Made by a program: the position numbers and the translations under genes. A stretch of DNA of 64,000 nt. Source: Archegozetes longisetosus. Taxonomy: Eukaryota; Arthropoda; Arachnida; Sarcoptiformes; Trhypochthoniidae. Under the pieces are notes generated by a model that searched no databases, was not told the DNA's origin, and saw nothing but the letters and a program-made list of their open reading frames with translations. Numbering within the stretch: the first letter of the stretch is position 1; every line of letters starts with the position of its first letter. The stretch lies in assembly GCA_018873245.2 (NCBI GenBank), contig JAEMBT020000001.1, positions 3,100,001 to 3,164,000 on the forward strand, in the 5' to 3' direction. Positions 1 through 12,019 of this stretch are shown in pieces.

Positions 1-101
1 GTTTTCTTTTTCTTGTATTTTTATTTTTTGAGAATTTAGAATTATAGCTTGAGCATGTATTAACGTTTACAGGTATCGCGGATGTGTCTGTTTGTGATGC
101 T

Positions 102-540
102 CAGAGAAACCCAAAATAGGTTAAAAATAGGTAAAATCATGAAATAGTGAAACAAACCCTCATACTAACTGTTCACGTTTTTATCAGAAAACAATCAAAT
201 GACTAAACACTAAATGAATCGTTACTTTTAATAGATATTAAGGTTTCAATACATTACTCACACATATGTCAAAAAATTTAATTTATTATTTTAAGCAATG
301 AATAGTTTAATTATCTAAGAAAGTATTAAATTTAATTACGTTATATTTATTTACTCATGTAGTGTTATGTTATGCTTTTATAATTTTTGTAAATTGTTAT
401 TCAAAGTTGAAAAAAACTTAAGAGATAACCAAAAACTACTCATTTGATAATTTTTTGATAAAAACTTGAACAATTAGTATGAGGGTTTGTTTCACTATTT
501 CATGATTTTACCTATTTTTAACCTATTTTAGGTTTCTCTG
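102..540. mobile_element. hAT-type MITE with 8-bp target duplication
   Basis: The element begins CAGAGAAACC and ends GGTTTCTCTG. The inverted match runs inward for about 60 bases at each end (for example the shared 'tgaaacaaaccctcatacta' segment). It is flanked by an 8-bp direct repeat GTGATGCT (94-101 and 541-548). An unoccupied relative of the site is at about 49266, where a similar sequence reads through GTGATGCATGACAG without interruption. CAG ends plus an 8-bp duplication are typical of hAT non-autonomous elements. No coding capacity is visible inside. The flanking host sequence (about 60-101 and 541-650) belongs to a repeat also present near 49240-49330. Confidence 0.8.
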
Positions 541-548
541 GTGATGCT

Positions 549-2076
549 TGACAGAATTCTAACTCTTGACTTTGCGATTATATTGTTTTATGAAATTAAC
601 TATAAAAAAATTCATAGTAATTATTTAAAAATAATGCAAGTGCGTTTTATATTTCAATTAACATAAAGTTATTTGGTTCTTAAAAGATCTCTAAGTGATT
701 TCTCTCAGAAATGTTTAAAAACCATAACTGCTCTTTGAATTTTATTGGAATATACGGATAAGTTTGCATTGTCAGTTCGTTGTATTAAAGATCGAATCCC
801 AACATGTAACTTTCCCAAAATTAACTTTAATACCTTCCCCTCACATGTACGAAGTTTTATCGAAATATTGAATGCTACAGGGGGTCAAAATATTTTTTGA
901 AAACTTCAATTCCTTCATAGGCCTCATTATAAAAGATTCACAAAAAATTGATTATCTCCTAGACAATAGACAATTTATAATTTATATTTGGCTATAAAAT
1001 GAGACCACTAAAGGGGGATATATTGATGGCCTCAGATCGCCCCGCCCACTCACAACACCGAGTTACCCCTTCTTCTTTGGTAATTTTCAAATTCAAAAAT
1101 CAATTTGTATTCCTTTTTATCTCATCTACTGCAGTTATTGCTCTAACCTCTACTGCATGATGTCAAATAGACTCTACCTCCACTACAGTTTCATAGTAAC
1201 GATAATCTCACTCCAGATAATAAATATTTCTTAAATGCTAAAACACTCAGTGTATGTTTCGTTAATAATTTCTGTACTATAAGTTCCGTTAAATTGTTAA
1301 AATTGTTGTGTACTGCAAATAGTGTTAATTTATAACAATTCATTTCATCTCAAGATAAATTTCTTAAGGTACTTTGATATAGATGTTGCAATTTTTTATT
1401 TGTTTTAAATTCATGTAGGAATGACTATTAAATAATTAAAATTCATTAAAAAAATCTTTTGTTTATGAGTTCGATAGGTAAGGTAATTTTGGTGGTTTAC
1501 AAACCAAATTACCAACTCGTGAACACTCTTATCTGACATTTATTGCTACAACTCAGATATGAAGTCGTTTAACAGCCACATATTTGTTTAATGACTATTA
1601 TCTCATATGTTAATAAAAATATCCCTCAAATATTATGATAGTGTTTGTTTCGTTGAAGCTCCTTTTAAGTATAAAATCTTTAAAAGTAACATTAAGTGAT
1701 TATTAGCAAGAATTTAGCTGAATATGATCCAACAGAAGAGCGTGTCTGACATATAGACGTATTCTACGAAGAGTGGAATTTCATCGTATTAAGTTTGAAG
1801 TGACTGAAGTTATTACCAATCGAAGTTTGGTAATTTTTGACCAAAAGTATTACTAAAATGAACAGAAGAAATGACAGACTGTATTTCAGGACAGCAGCTT
1901 AGTTGTTTGGGTATTCGACACTCAATCGGTACAATTTGGATTCAAACCCAGCCAGGAACAATAACGCGCTCCTGTAGGTTACGTTACGTTACGTTTGGTT
2001 AAGTTTGACTACGTCTGGATAAGATTGACTATATTTGATTAGGCTATATACACCTTTAGCCTTATTAATACTTCAG
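549..2076. other. intergenic, no gene recognised
   Basis: AT-rich sequence with no credible ORF on either strand. A short hairpin is visible at about 1481-1518 (ggtaatttt...accaaattacc). Around 820-845 there is a stretch similar to 'aataccttcccctca', as in the Tc1-type MITE at 14402-15631, so an old fragment of that family may be present. An imperfect ttacg/tttgg repeat lies near 1978-2000. Confidence 0.4.
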
Positions 2077-2500
2077 GTTAGGTTTTACTTATCGTGCTCC
2101 GCTCAAGTGGGGGGAGGGTTCTAGGCAGACCGTATATATATCAACTCGTCTTGACAATCCGAGATCGTTGACACTCTATTTGGTATCCTAGGGCCATTAA
2201 GCTTACATTCAATAGGATTAGTGATGGTTAGGTTAAACGGTCGCCAATAGGTATAATTAAATATGAACTTAGATCCCAAGGCTGGGTCCTAGAACCACTA
2301 CATATAATATGTTAACTACACTGAGCCTATCTGTCATATTAATACCCTACACACATTCCTAAGCCTAGCCTCAACTTTTTTCCCTTTGGCCCTAGTGTTC
2401 CAAGTGTAATATCAATGAACTCGAGTTGTTAAGAGTTGATATATCTAGGTGGTTCCGCCTAGGACCCCCACAGGGCGAGGCACGATGAGTAAAACCTAAC
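2077..2500. mobile_element. MITE with GTTAGGTTTTACT termini
   Basis: About 424 bp bounded by an inverted pair. The left end reads GTTAGGTTTTACTTATCGTG and the right end is its complement with one change, CACGATGAGTAAAACCTAAC. Pairing resumes inward through GGTTCTAGGC and the 'atatatcaactc' motifs. No coding region is present. I could not identify a convincing target duplication, so the superfamily is left open. Confidence 0.6.
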
Positions 2501-2817
2501 TATATTTTAAATTTTTATATATCGCAATTTTTTACCACTTTGTCTCTGTCACTTAATATTTGGTATAACAATCCTTCTCCCTTAGTAGAACATATCCATA
2601 TATATGACACGTCCCTACTGAACGGGTCACATTTTAAAGCATTTCCAAGATTTTAACATTTTCATTTTGTGAAAGTGTTCATTAATTGATTTCTTACAAA
2701 ATATACAAATGTTCAATTAAAAAGTAATCTGATAACAGGAAATTTAACTAACTTTATGCAAGAAGATAAGGAAGTTAACCATAAATTGAAAATAATCTTA
2801 GACCCTTTCATGAAGAC

Positions 2818-3545
2818 GGGTGAATCCGGGCTAATGAGTCTAAAGGGGTTCCCGACCCCGCACCTTCAAGTGTGATATACCATTAGATTCAGTTCGCCAA
2901 GCTGAACATTTTGATACCACATTTGACCACTTCTGGACAACCCCCGACAGGAGTGCCTGACCCGGACAAGTGATATATCATTGGATTCAGGACATCGAAC
3001 TGGGCATTTTGTTACCACACTTGATCAATTATCGCAAGCAGTTCTCGAGATATCCATAATTGTTTGGTTTAGTAGCTCGTAACGGATAAACCTAGATTCT
3101 CGAATAGTAACCCAAACAAGCCTGTAGTACAATTCTGGTACAAACCCTAAACTCAATTCTAACTTAATTATAAGATCGATCGTTACTTGTCTTTAAATCA
3201 AGTCTCGATCTTTAATTAACGGGCGCTTTGAGAATCGATCATTACTTAAAATCGGACTAAACTTGATCCTAAACTTAAAGATCGGTTCGAGAATAGCCCC
3301 CTGATTTAAACAAAGGTATAATAGGTTAGGTCGTTTCGCAACCTAACTTATTCTACGTTAGTTTAAATCGGGTTTGGCATGGGTTACAACTTGGTAAAGC
3401 CAGGTTTACCCGTTTTCGAGGGGATTAGGTCTCGGTGACCAGAAGTGGTCAGGTTAGGGTTGGAAGTAGTCAAGTGTGGTATCAAAATGTTCAGCTCAAT
3501 GTCCAGTCAATACACTTGAATCGGACCCATTAGCCCGGGTTTAAC
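2818..3545. mobile_element. family A palindromic MITE, copy 1
   Basis: It starts GGGTGAATCCGGGCTAATG and ends with the inverted counterpart CATTAGCCCGGGTTTAACC. The inner parts are recognisable in copies at 18295, 20694, 51823 and 63083: 'cattggattcagttcg', 'gaacattttgataccaca' and 'gacaactcccgac', with mirror images in the second half. The copy is diverged and its right end was captured into the hairpin that follows, so no clean target duplication is seen here. Confidence 0.75.
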
Positions 3546-3702
3546 CTATATAGACATTGAAATTTTTATTTTCACTTATTCAAGTTTTGCATTAAAGTGA
3601 TTAAAATGAGTAGTCTATAAACAATCACTTTAATGCAAAACTTGAATAAGTGAAAATAAAAATTTCAATGTCTATATAGGTTAAACCCGGGCTAATGGGT
3701 CC
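3523..3702. repeat. near-perfect hairpin 1 (80-bp arms, 20-nt loop)
   Basis: The left arm 3523-3602 and right arm 3623-3702 are complementary over about 80 bases with no mismatch that I can see. They enclose the 20-nt loop AAAATGAGTAGTCTATAAAC (3603-3622). The outer part of the arms is the end of a family A element, so the hairpin includes an inverted copy of a transposon terminus. The loop is identical to that of hairpin 2, 235 bp downstream. Confidence 0.85.
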
Positions 3703-3784
3703 AAAGGATTCCCGATCCCCCACCTTCAAGTGTAATACATTATTGGACTCAAGATATTGAGCTGAACATTTTGATACCACACTT
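3681..3784. mobile_element. family A terminal fragment, inverted relative to copy 1
   Basis: From 3681 the sequence reads as the first ~100 bp of family A (GGTTAAACCCGGGCTAATGG, then 'gatcccccacc', 'aagtgtaatac', 'gaacattttgatacc'). It stops abruptly at 3784, exactly where hairpin 2 begins. The rest of the element is missing. Confidence 0.7.
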
Positions 3785-3910
3785 TAACACATGTTTAATA
3801 GAAAGTGTCTTTAGATTTCATATAGGTTTTAAAGATTAAAATGAGTAGTCTATAAACAATCTTTAAAACCTATATGAAATCTAAAGACATTTTCTATTAG
3901 ACATGTGTTA
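3785..3910. repeat. hairpin 2 (53-bp arms, same 20-nt loop)
   Basis: The left arm 3785-3837 and right arm 3858-3910 are complementary with about two mismatches. The arm sequence (TAACACATGT...TTTTAAAGATT) is unrelated to hairpin 1, yet the loop 3838-3857 is the same 20 nt AAAATGAGTAGTCTATAAAC. Both loops are bordered by GATT and AATC, giving an identical 28-bp core at 3599-3626 and 3834-3861. Confidence 0.85.
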
Positions 3911-5037
3911 ATTCTAAGCAAATCCTTGAACAGTATATTTGTATTGTCACGATTATTTCGTGACTCGGGATCTTTTATAATTGATTTTATAATATACGTT
4001 AAGTAATTTATGTTGTCTTATGCTTTTATTGTTTGTTAGATATACAAATTGAGATCGGGGACCTCAATGATAGATCTCAATTCGTTTATATTAGAGTCAG
4101 GCTGAACTCGTGCTTTAAATTATAACTTTTATACTCGCTTTATATTATGCGATGTATCGATGAATTAACGCAATTTTCACTATTGATGTTAACGTGACTT
4201 TATTTAAAATATTAAATCTTACATGTTATACACATATGGATGGACACAAGTAATAACCACCTTTTTGGAGCTCTCTCCCTATCTTTATATACCTTTTTGT
4301 ATTGTATCTAATCTAGTTCTTTAAACTAAAGTTTACGTAATTCTAGAAATTTCCTTAGAAAACATGCTTTTAAGAAAAAATTTAAAAGAGAGCTTGTTGT
4401 TAATAAACTAGTCTTTTTATCTATTAATTTATCAGTATAATAAATTTTCTTTTAATTAAAATTATATAATCAAACATTTCTTAATTAGTCTATTGCCTAA
4501 TAATGATAACGTATATAGATAATTTTTTTACATTTCACAATATTTTCAAGATAATTCTTTTGACGCTTGAAGTTGTCATCTGAGCGACGCGTGACAAAGT
4601 GATAAATCTACACTTTTTTTTGTTTTACTGAATAGTGATTCCTACTGTGATGATAATAATAATAAATTTTTTAACTTAAACTAGACAATGTCCTAAAGGA
4701 TAATAATATGATCTTAACATAAATTTATTTCTTTGAAGTAATTATCATTTGGTTATTTAGCAAGTTCTCAATTTCAACATTCAAACTTAAAATGAAAATT
4801 TTCTTAAACAAGTTAAATTACACTATCAAAATGAAAATTCTAACCTACATAAATAAAGAAGTTACCATTTTGCACTTGATTGTCAATAGGCTGCTCATTT
4901 GAAATGCTCATTCATAATGTGAGTAATGATTTCTACTAAACGTATGATTTCTAATCAAATAGTTCTGTAAATAAAATTGATATTCCTAGCAAAAATTTAT
5001 TATTTTGCTCGTTTCATAAAAATCGTTATAAGAAGTG
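3911..5037 (+). other. upstream region of the left NB-ARC-TPR copy
   Basis: No ORF. From about 4640 onward the sequence aligns with the upstream region of the right copy (reverse complement of about 59161-60480). Shared landmarks are a (TAA)n tract, 'tttgaag', 'ttatttagcaagttctcaa', 'ctactaaacgta' and 'aaaatttaatattttgct'. The region around 3911-4640 has no feature that I recognise. Promoter elements cannot be assigned with confidence. Confidence 0.5.
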
Positions 5038-8000
5038 ATGTCTCAACCTAAAGAAGTAAGAATTGCCCCAAATCTAGTCAACGGTTCATACAATAGCGTT
5101 CAAGTAACTGGCAGCATAATTATAAAAGGTCAGGAAATTAAGCAAATGAGAATACCACCTATTTTGCCAAGAGAAGGTTCAATATTGTTCGATGTCAGAA
5201 GACCAGTACATTCGTTTACTGGAAGGAAAAGTGAATTAGATAACGTCCACAAGCAGTTACAACGCGATCTAAAACAAAATGAACATAAATTAACAGTGAT
5301 ATCACAGATGGCCTCTATTAGTGGTTTAGGAGGTATTGGGAAAAGCGAATTAGCTAGAATGTACGCCTTTCTGCATGCTGGCAATTATGATGGTAATGTT
5401 ATATGGATAAATGCTGAAACATACGGAACGCTTACAGATTCGTTTCAAAGACTAGCCAAAAATAAACTAAATATCCCAACCAATAATATAGATGGTCAAC
5501 AAAAGGATATCAAATCTATTGTCCAAGAAGTATACGAGTATTTTTCAAACAGAAAGAGTTTGTTCATTTTCGATAATGCTGAAAAATTGAGAGCAGGAAA
5601 AAACCAAGAAGGAGCGATTGACGAGTTTTTGCCGAATTTTCAATCACATGGCGATAATGAGCCGTATATATTGATAACTTCGCGTAACAGAAACTGGGGA
5701 AAGGACATTAAAGTATTATCACTCAATACATTAACTGAAGAGGAAGCTATAGAATTTATTAGAAACGAGTTAGAAATAAGTGACGAATCACAAGACAAGG
5801 AAATACGCAAGTTGGCCAAATCATTACAATGCTTCCCATTGGCTTTACAGCAAACGGTAGCGTATATCAGGCAAGAAAATAAGTGGCGAAACAATGTGAC
5901 CGACAAAAGATTTCAGATAAGAGAATACTTAAAAATGTTTGAAGAGAATGCAAGAAATCTGCTTGACTTTAATTTCCCAGAAGACAATAATAATTGTTAT
6001 ATTAAAACAACTTTTGTAACGTGGGAAATAACAATTTAAAAAATAAGTAACAGCGAGTATGGGCTTGAAGCCTTGGAAATTTTAGAAATTATGGCGTATT
6101 TTGGTTCTAAAAACATTCCTACCGAAATATTTTTACATGTGAATGATGATCAAAATAAGATAGGATTAATAATTGATTTAATTGTACAGTATTCAATGGT
6201 TACTGTAAAGGAAAGAATGATTGAAATTCATAGATTAGTACAACAAGTAATACGATTAAAGTTACAAGAACAACAAAAGGAAGAAGAGACTATGAGAAAA
6301 GCACTGAATTTAGTGAGGAGGGCTATAAAAAATCGAAAAACATTTAAGTCACAGTATTTACCTCATGCAATATCTGCCTGGAATCACGCTAGTGACATTA
6401 ACGATGAGATACTGAGAAAAGAATTAATTGAATTTTCTAGTATAATTACATATGAATTAATTCTTATGTATAGACATCAAGAAGTTAATTCATTTATAGT
6501 GAAAATATTAAAGTTACTAAGGCTTGAATCAAATTTAGGATGTTCCTTAAAATTTTATAAGGATTACGAATTGCCCCTAGTACAAAGTAATCGGGTTAAT
6601 CTTGAAAAATTAGTAGAGGTTCATGAACTAACAAGCTGTGTTATAGGAAAAGAACATCCTTCTACTTTAACGACTAGAAATAATATGGCTTTAGTGCTAA
6701 ATAGACAAGGTAGACGTGATGAGGCATTGAAAATTTATCAAGAGGTGTTGGAAATCGAAGAACGCGTTTTAGGAAAAGAACATTCTAATACTTTAAGGAC
6801 TAGAAATAATATGGCTTTAGTGCTAGATAGTCAAGGCAGACGTGATGAGGCATTCAGAATTTATCAAGAGGTGTTGGAAATCACAGAACGCGTTTTAGGA
6901 AAAGAACATTCTAATACTTTAAGGATTAGAAATAATATGGCTTTAGTGCTAGATAGACAAGGCAGACGTGAAGAGGCATTCAGAATTTATCAAGAGGTGT
7001 TGGAAATCACAGAACGCGTTTTAGGAAAAGAACATCCTTCTACTTTAACGACTAGAAATAATATGGCTTCAGTGCTAGATAGTCAAGGCAGACGTGATGA
7101 GGCATTCAGAATTTATCAAGAGGTGTTGGAAGTCAGAGAACGCGTTTTAGGAAAAGAACATCCTTCTACTTTAACGACTAGAAATAATATGGCTTCAGTG
7201 CTAGATAGTCAAGGCAGACGTGATGAGGCATTGAAAATTTATCAAGAGGTGTTGGAAATCGAGGAACGCGTTTTAGGAAAAGAACATCCTGATACTTTAA
7301 CGACTAGAAATAATATGGCTTTAGTGCTAAATGGACAAGGCAGACGTGAAGAGGCATTCAGAATTTATCAAGTGGTGTTGGAAATCAGAGAATGCGTTTT
7401 AGGAAAAGAACATCCTTCTACTTTAACGACTAGAAATAATATGGCTTCAGTGCTAAATAGACAAGGCAGACGTGATGAGGCATTCAGAATTTATCAAGAG
7501 GTGTTGGAAATCAGAGAACGCGTTTTAGGAAAAGAACATCCTTCTACTTTAACGACTAGAAATAATATGGCTTCAGTGCTAGATAGTCAAGGCAGACGTG
7601 ATGAGGCATTCAGAATTTATCAAGAGGTGTTGGAAATCAGAGAATGCGTTTTAGGAAAAGAACATCCTGATACTTTAACGACTAGAAATAATATGGCTTC
7701 AGTGCTAAATGGACAAGGCAGACGTGAAGAGGCATTCAGAATTTATCAAGTGGTGTTGGAAATCACAGAACGCATTTTAGGAAAAGAACATCCTGATACT
7801 TTAACGACTAGAAATAATATGGCTTTAGTGCTAAATGGACAAGGTAGACGTGAAGAGGCATTCTGAATTTATCAAGAGGTGTTGGAAATCAGAGAATGCG
7901 TTTTAGGAAAAGAACATTCTGATACTTTAACGACTAGAAATAATATGGCTTCAGTGCTAGATAGTCAAGGCAGACGTGATGAGGCATTCAGAATTTATCA

Positions 8001-11000
8001 AGAGGTGTTGGAAATCAGAGAACGCGTTTTAGGAAAAGAACATCCTTCTACTTTAACGACTAGAAATAATATGGCTTTAGTGCTAAATAGACAAGGCAGA
8101 CGTGATGAGGCATTCAGAATTTATCAAGAGGTGTTGGAAATCGAGGAACGCGTTTTAGGAAAAGAACATCCTGATACTTTAACGACTAGAAATAATATGG
8201 CTTCAGTGCTAGATAGTCAAGGCAGACGTGATGAGGCATTCAGAATTTATCAAGAGGTGTTGGAAATCACAGAACGCGTTTTAGGAAAAGAACATTCTAA
8301 TACTTTAAGGATTAGAAATAATATGGCTTTAGTGCTAGATAGACAAGGCAGACGTGAAGAGGCATTCAGAATTTATCAAGAGGTGTTGGAAATCACAGAA
8401 CGCGTTTTAGGAAAAGAACATCCTTCTACTTTAACGACTAGAAATAATATGGCTTCAGTGCTAGATAGTCAAGGCAGACGTGATGAGGCATTCAGAATTT
8501 ATCAAGAGGTGTTGGAAGTCAGAGAACGCGTTTTAGGAAAAGAACATCCTTCTACTTTAACGACTAGAAATAATATGGCTTCAGTGCTAGATAGTCAAGG
8601 CAGACGTGATGAGGCATTGAAAATTTATCAAGAGGTGTTGGAAATCGAGGAACGCGTTTTAGGAAAAGAACATCCTGATACTTTAACGACTAGAAATAAT
8701 ATGGCTTTAGTGCTAAATGGACAAGGCAGACGTGAAGAGGCATTCAGAATTTATCAAGTGGTGTTGGAAATCAGAGAATGCGTTTTAGGAAAAGAACATC
8801 CTTCTACTTTAACGACTAGAAATAATATGGCTTCAGTGCTAAATAGACAAGGCAGACGTGATGAGGCATTCAGAATTTATCAAGAGGTGTTGGAAATCAG
8901 AGAACGCGTTTTAGGAAAAGAACATCCTTCTACTTTAACGACTAGAAATAATATGGCTTCAGTGCTAGATAGTCAAGGCAGACGTGATGAGGCATTCAGA
9001 ATTTATCAAGAGGTGTTGGAAATCAGAGAATGCGTTTTAGGAAAAGAACATCCTGATACTTTAACGACTAGAAATAATATGGCTTCAGTGCTAAATGGAC
9101 AAGGCAGACGTGAAGAGGCATTCAGAATTTATCAAGTGGTGTTGGAAATCACAGAACGCATTTTAGGAAAAGAACATCCTGATACTTTAACGACTAGAAA
9201 TAATATGGCTTTAGTGCTAAATGGACAAGGTAGACGTGAAGAGGCATTCTGAATTTATCAAGAGGTGTTGGAAATCAGAGAATGCGTTTTAGGAAAAGAA
9301 CATTCTGATACTTTAACGACTAGAAATAATATGGCTTCAGTGCTAGATAGTCAAGGCAGACGTGATGAGGCATTCAGAATTTATCAAGAGGTGTTGGAAA
9401 TCAGAGAACGCGTTTTAGGAAAAGAACATCCTTCTACTTTAACGACTAGAAATAATATGGCTTTAGTGCTAAATAGACAAGGCAGACGTGATGAGGCATT
9501 CAGAATTTATCAAGAGGTGTTGGAAATCGAGGAACGCGTTTTAGGAAAAGAACATCCTTCTACTTTAACGACTAGAAATAATATGGCTTCAGTGCTAGAT
9601 AGTCAAGGCAGACGTGATGAGGCATTCAGAATTTATCGAGAGGTGTTGGAAATCGAGGAACGCGTTTTAGAAAAAGAACATCCTGATACTTTAACGACTA
9701 GAAATAATATGGCTTCAGTGCTAGATAGTCAAGGCAGACGTGATGAGGCATTCAGAATTTATCAAGAGGTGTTGGCAATCAGAGAACGCGTTTTAGGAAA
9801 AGAACATCCTGATACTTTAACGACTAGAAATAATATGGCTTTAGTGCTAAATGGACAAGGCAGACGTGATGAGGCATTCAGAATTTATCAAGAGGTGTTG
9901 GAAATCAGAGAACGCGTTTTAGGAAAAGAACATCCTGATACTTTAACGACTAGAAATAATATGGCTTTAGTGCTAAATGGACAAGGTAGACGTGAAGAGG
10001 CATTCTGAATTTATCAAGAGGTGTTGGAAATCAGAGAATGCGTTTTAGGAAAAGAACATTCTGATACTTTAACGACTAGAAATAATATGGCTTCAGTGCT
10101 AGATAGTCAAGGCAGACGTGATGAGGCATTCAGAATTTATCAAGAGGTGTTGGAAATCAGAGAACGCGTTTTAGGAAAAGAACATCCTTCTACTTTAACG
10201 ACTAGAAATAATATGGCTTTAGTGCTAAATAGACAAGGCAGACGTGATGAGGCATTCAGAATTTATCAAGAGGTGTTGGAAATCGAGGAACGCGTTTTAG
10301 GAAAAGAACATCCTGATACTTTAACGACTAGAAATAATATGGCTTCAGTGCTAGATAGTCAAGGCAGACGTGATGAGGCATTCAGAATTTATCGAGAGGT
10401 GTTGGAAATCGAGGAACGCGTTTTAGAAAAAGAACATCCTGATACTTTAACGACTAGAAATAATATGGCTTCAGTGCTAGATAGTCAAGGCAGACGTGAT
10501 GAGGCATTCAGAATTTATCAAGAGGTGTTGGCAATCAGAGAACGCGTTTTAGGAAAAGAACATCCTGATACTTTAACGACTAGAAATAATATGGCTTTAG
10601 TGCTAAATGGACAAGGCAGACGTGATGAGGCATTCAGAATTTATCAAGAGGTGTTGGAAATCAGAGAACGCGTTTTAGGAAAAGAACATCCTGATACTTT
10701 AACGACTAGAAATAATATGGCTTTAGTGCTAAATAGACAAGGCAGACGTGATGAGGCATTCAGAACTTATCAAGGTGTTGGAAATCGAGGAACGCGTTTT
10801 AGGAAAAGAACATCCTGATACTTTAACGACTAGAAATAATATGGCTTCAGTGCTAAATGGACAAGGCAGACGTGATGAGGCATTCAGAATTTATCAAGAG
10901 GTGTTGGAAATCACAGAACGCATTTTAGGAAAAGAACATCCTGATACTTTAACGACTAGAAATAATATGGCTTTAGTGCTAAATGGACAAGGCAGACGTG

Positions 11001-12019
11001 AAGAGGCATTCTGAATTTATCAAGAGGTGTTGGAAATCAGAGAATGCGTTTTAGGAAAAGAACATTCTGATACTTTAACGACTAGAAATAATATGGCTTC
11101 AGTGCTAGATAGTCAAGGCAGACGTGATGAGGCATTCAGAATTTATCAAGAGGTGTTGGAAATCACAGAACGCATTTTAGGAAAAGAACATCCTGATACT
11201 TTAACGACTAGAAATAATATGGCTTCAGTGCTAGATAGTCAAGGCAGACGTGATGAGGCATTCAGAATTTATCAAGAGGTGTTGGAAATCAGAGAACGCG
11301 TTTTAGGAAAAGAACATCCTTCTACTTTAACGACTAGAAATAATATGGCTTTAGTGCTAGATAGTCAAGGCAGACGTGATGAGGCATTCAGAATTTATTA
11401 AGAGGTGTTGGAAATCAGAGAATGCGTTTTAGGAAAAGAACATCCTGATACTTTAACGACTAGAAATAATATGGCTTCAGTGCTAGATAGTCAAGGCAGA
11501 CGTGATGAGGCATTCAGAATTTATCAAGAGGTGTTGGAAATCAGAGAATGCGTTTTAGGAAAAGAACATCCTGATACTTTAACGACTAGAAATAATATGG
11601 CTTTAGTGCTAGATAGTCAAGGCAGACGTGATGAGGCATTCAGAATTTATCAAGAGGTGTTGGAAATCAGAGAATGCGTTTTAGGAAAAGAACATCCTGA
11701 TACTTTAACGACTAGAAATAATATGGCTTTAGTGCTAAATGGACAAGGCAGACGTGAAGAGGCATTCTGAATTTATCAAGTGGTGTTGGAAATCACAGAA
11801 CGCATTTTAGGAAAAGAACATCCTGATACTTTAACGACTAGAAATAATATGGCTTCAGTGCTAGATAGTCAAGGCAGACGTGATGAGGCATTCAGAATTT
11901 ATCAAGAGGTGTTGGAAATCACAGAACGCGTTTTAGGAAAAGAACATCCTGATACTTTAACGACTAGAAAGTGTTTAACCTTTGCTAAGCAAGCTAGAGT
12001 TAAATGTATAATTGCTTGA
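5038..12019 (+). pseudogene. NB-ARC-TPR (NLR-like STAND) pseudogene with expanded repeat array
   Basis: This is the broken paralogue of the intact gene at 55984-59160. The start ATG is at 5038. It keeps the N-terminal NSVQVTG motif, Walker A GGIGKSEL, Walker B LFIFDNAE, the ILITSRN segment and the FPLALQQ (GLPL-like) segment, all in one frame to 6036. There, AAA in the intact copy is TAA (6037-6039). The frame then continues without a shift through the winged-helix-like IHRLVQQ segment into 42-residue TPRs. Further breaks are an AGA-to-TGA change repeated at 7864, 9250, 10006, 11012 and 11768, a CAA-to-TAA at 11399, and a 2-nt deletion near 10773. It ends like the intact gene ('cttttgctaagcaagctagag', a terminal degenerate repeat, then TGA at 12017). 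A pseudogene is the simplest reading, though long open stretches remain. Confidence 0.85.
6647..11990 (+). repeat. 126-bp tandem array coding for 42-residue TPRs, about 42 units
   Basis: The unit is anchored by GKEHP(D/S)TLTTRNNMA and GRR(D/E)EAFRIYQEVLEI. First and last GKEH codons are 5290 bp apart, which is 42 units of 126 bp minus the 2-nt deletion. Higher-order structure is clear: an 11-unit block of 1386 bp occurs twice (start of block at about 6880 and 8266), and a 6-unit (756 bp) block is shared between 9265 and 10021. The unit carrying the TGA stop is followed each time by the same start-like 'gtgttggaaatcagagaatgc' unit. Homogenisation is therefore recent and by multi-unit duplication. 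Confidence 0.9.

Noticed and set aside
7864..11770. Recurrent in-frame TGA as selenocysteine or programmed readthrough
   Set aside because: The TGA replaces AGA (Arg) of the paralogue, one TAA also occurs, and there is a 2-nt deletion. Copying of one mutation by array expansion explains all of it.
6647..11990. CRISPR-like array because of regular 126-bp repeats
   Set aside because: The whole unit is coding, there are no unique spacers, and the context is eukaryotic. It is a TPR-coding tandem array.
5035..12019. Recent bacterial (for example endosymbiont) contamination as the source of the NB-ARC-TPR genes
   Set aside because: Both copies lie in sequence continuous with intron-bearing animal genes, with shared eukaryotic-type transposons and the same base composition. 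An ancient transfer remains possible, but contamination does not fit.
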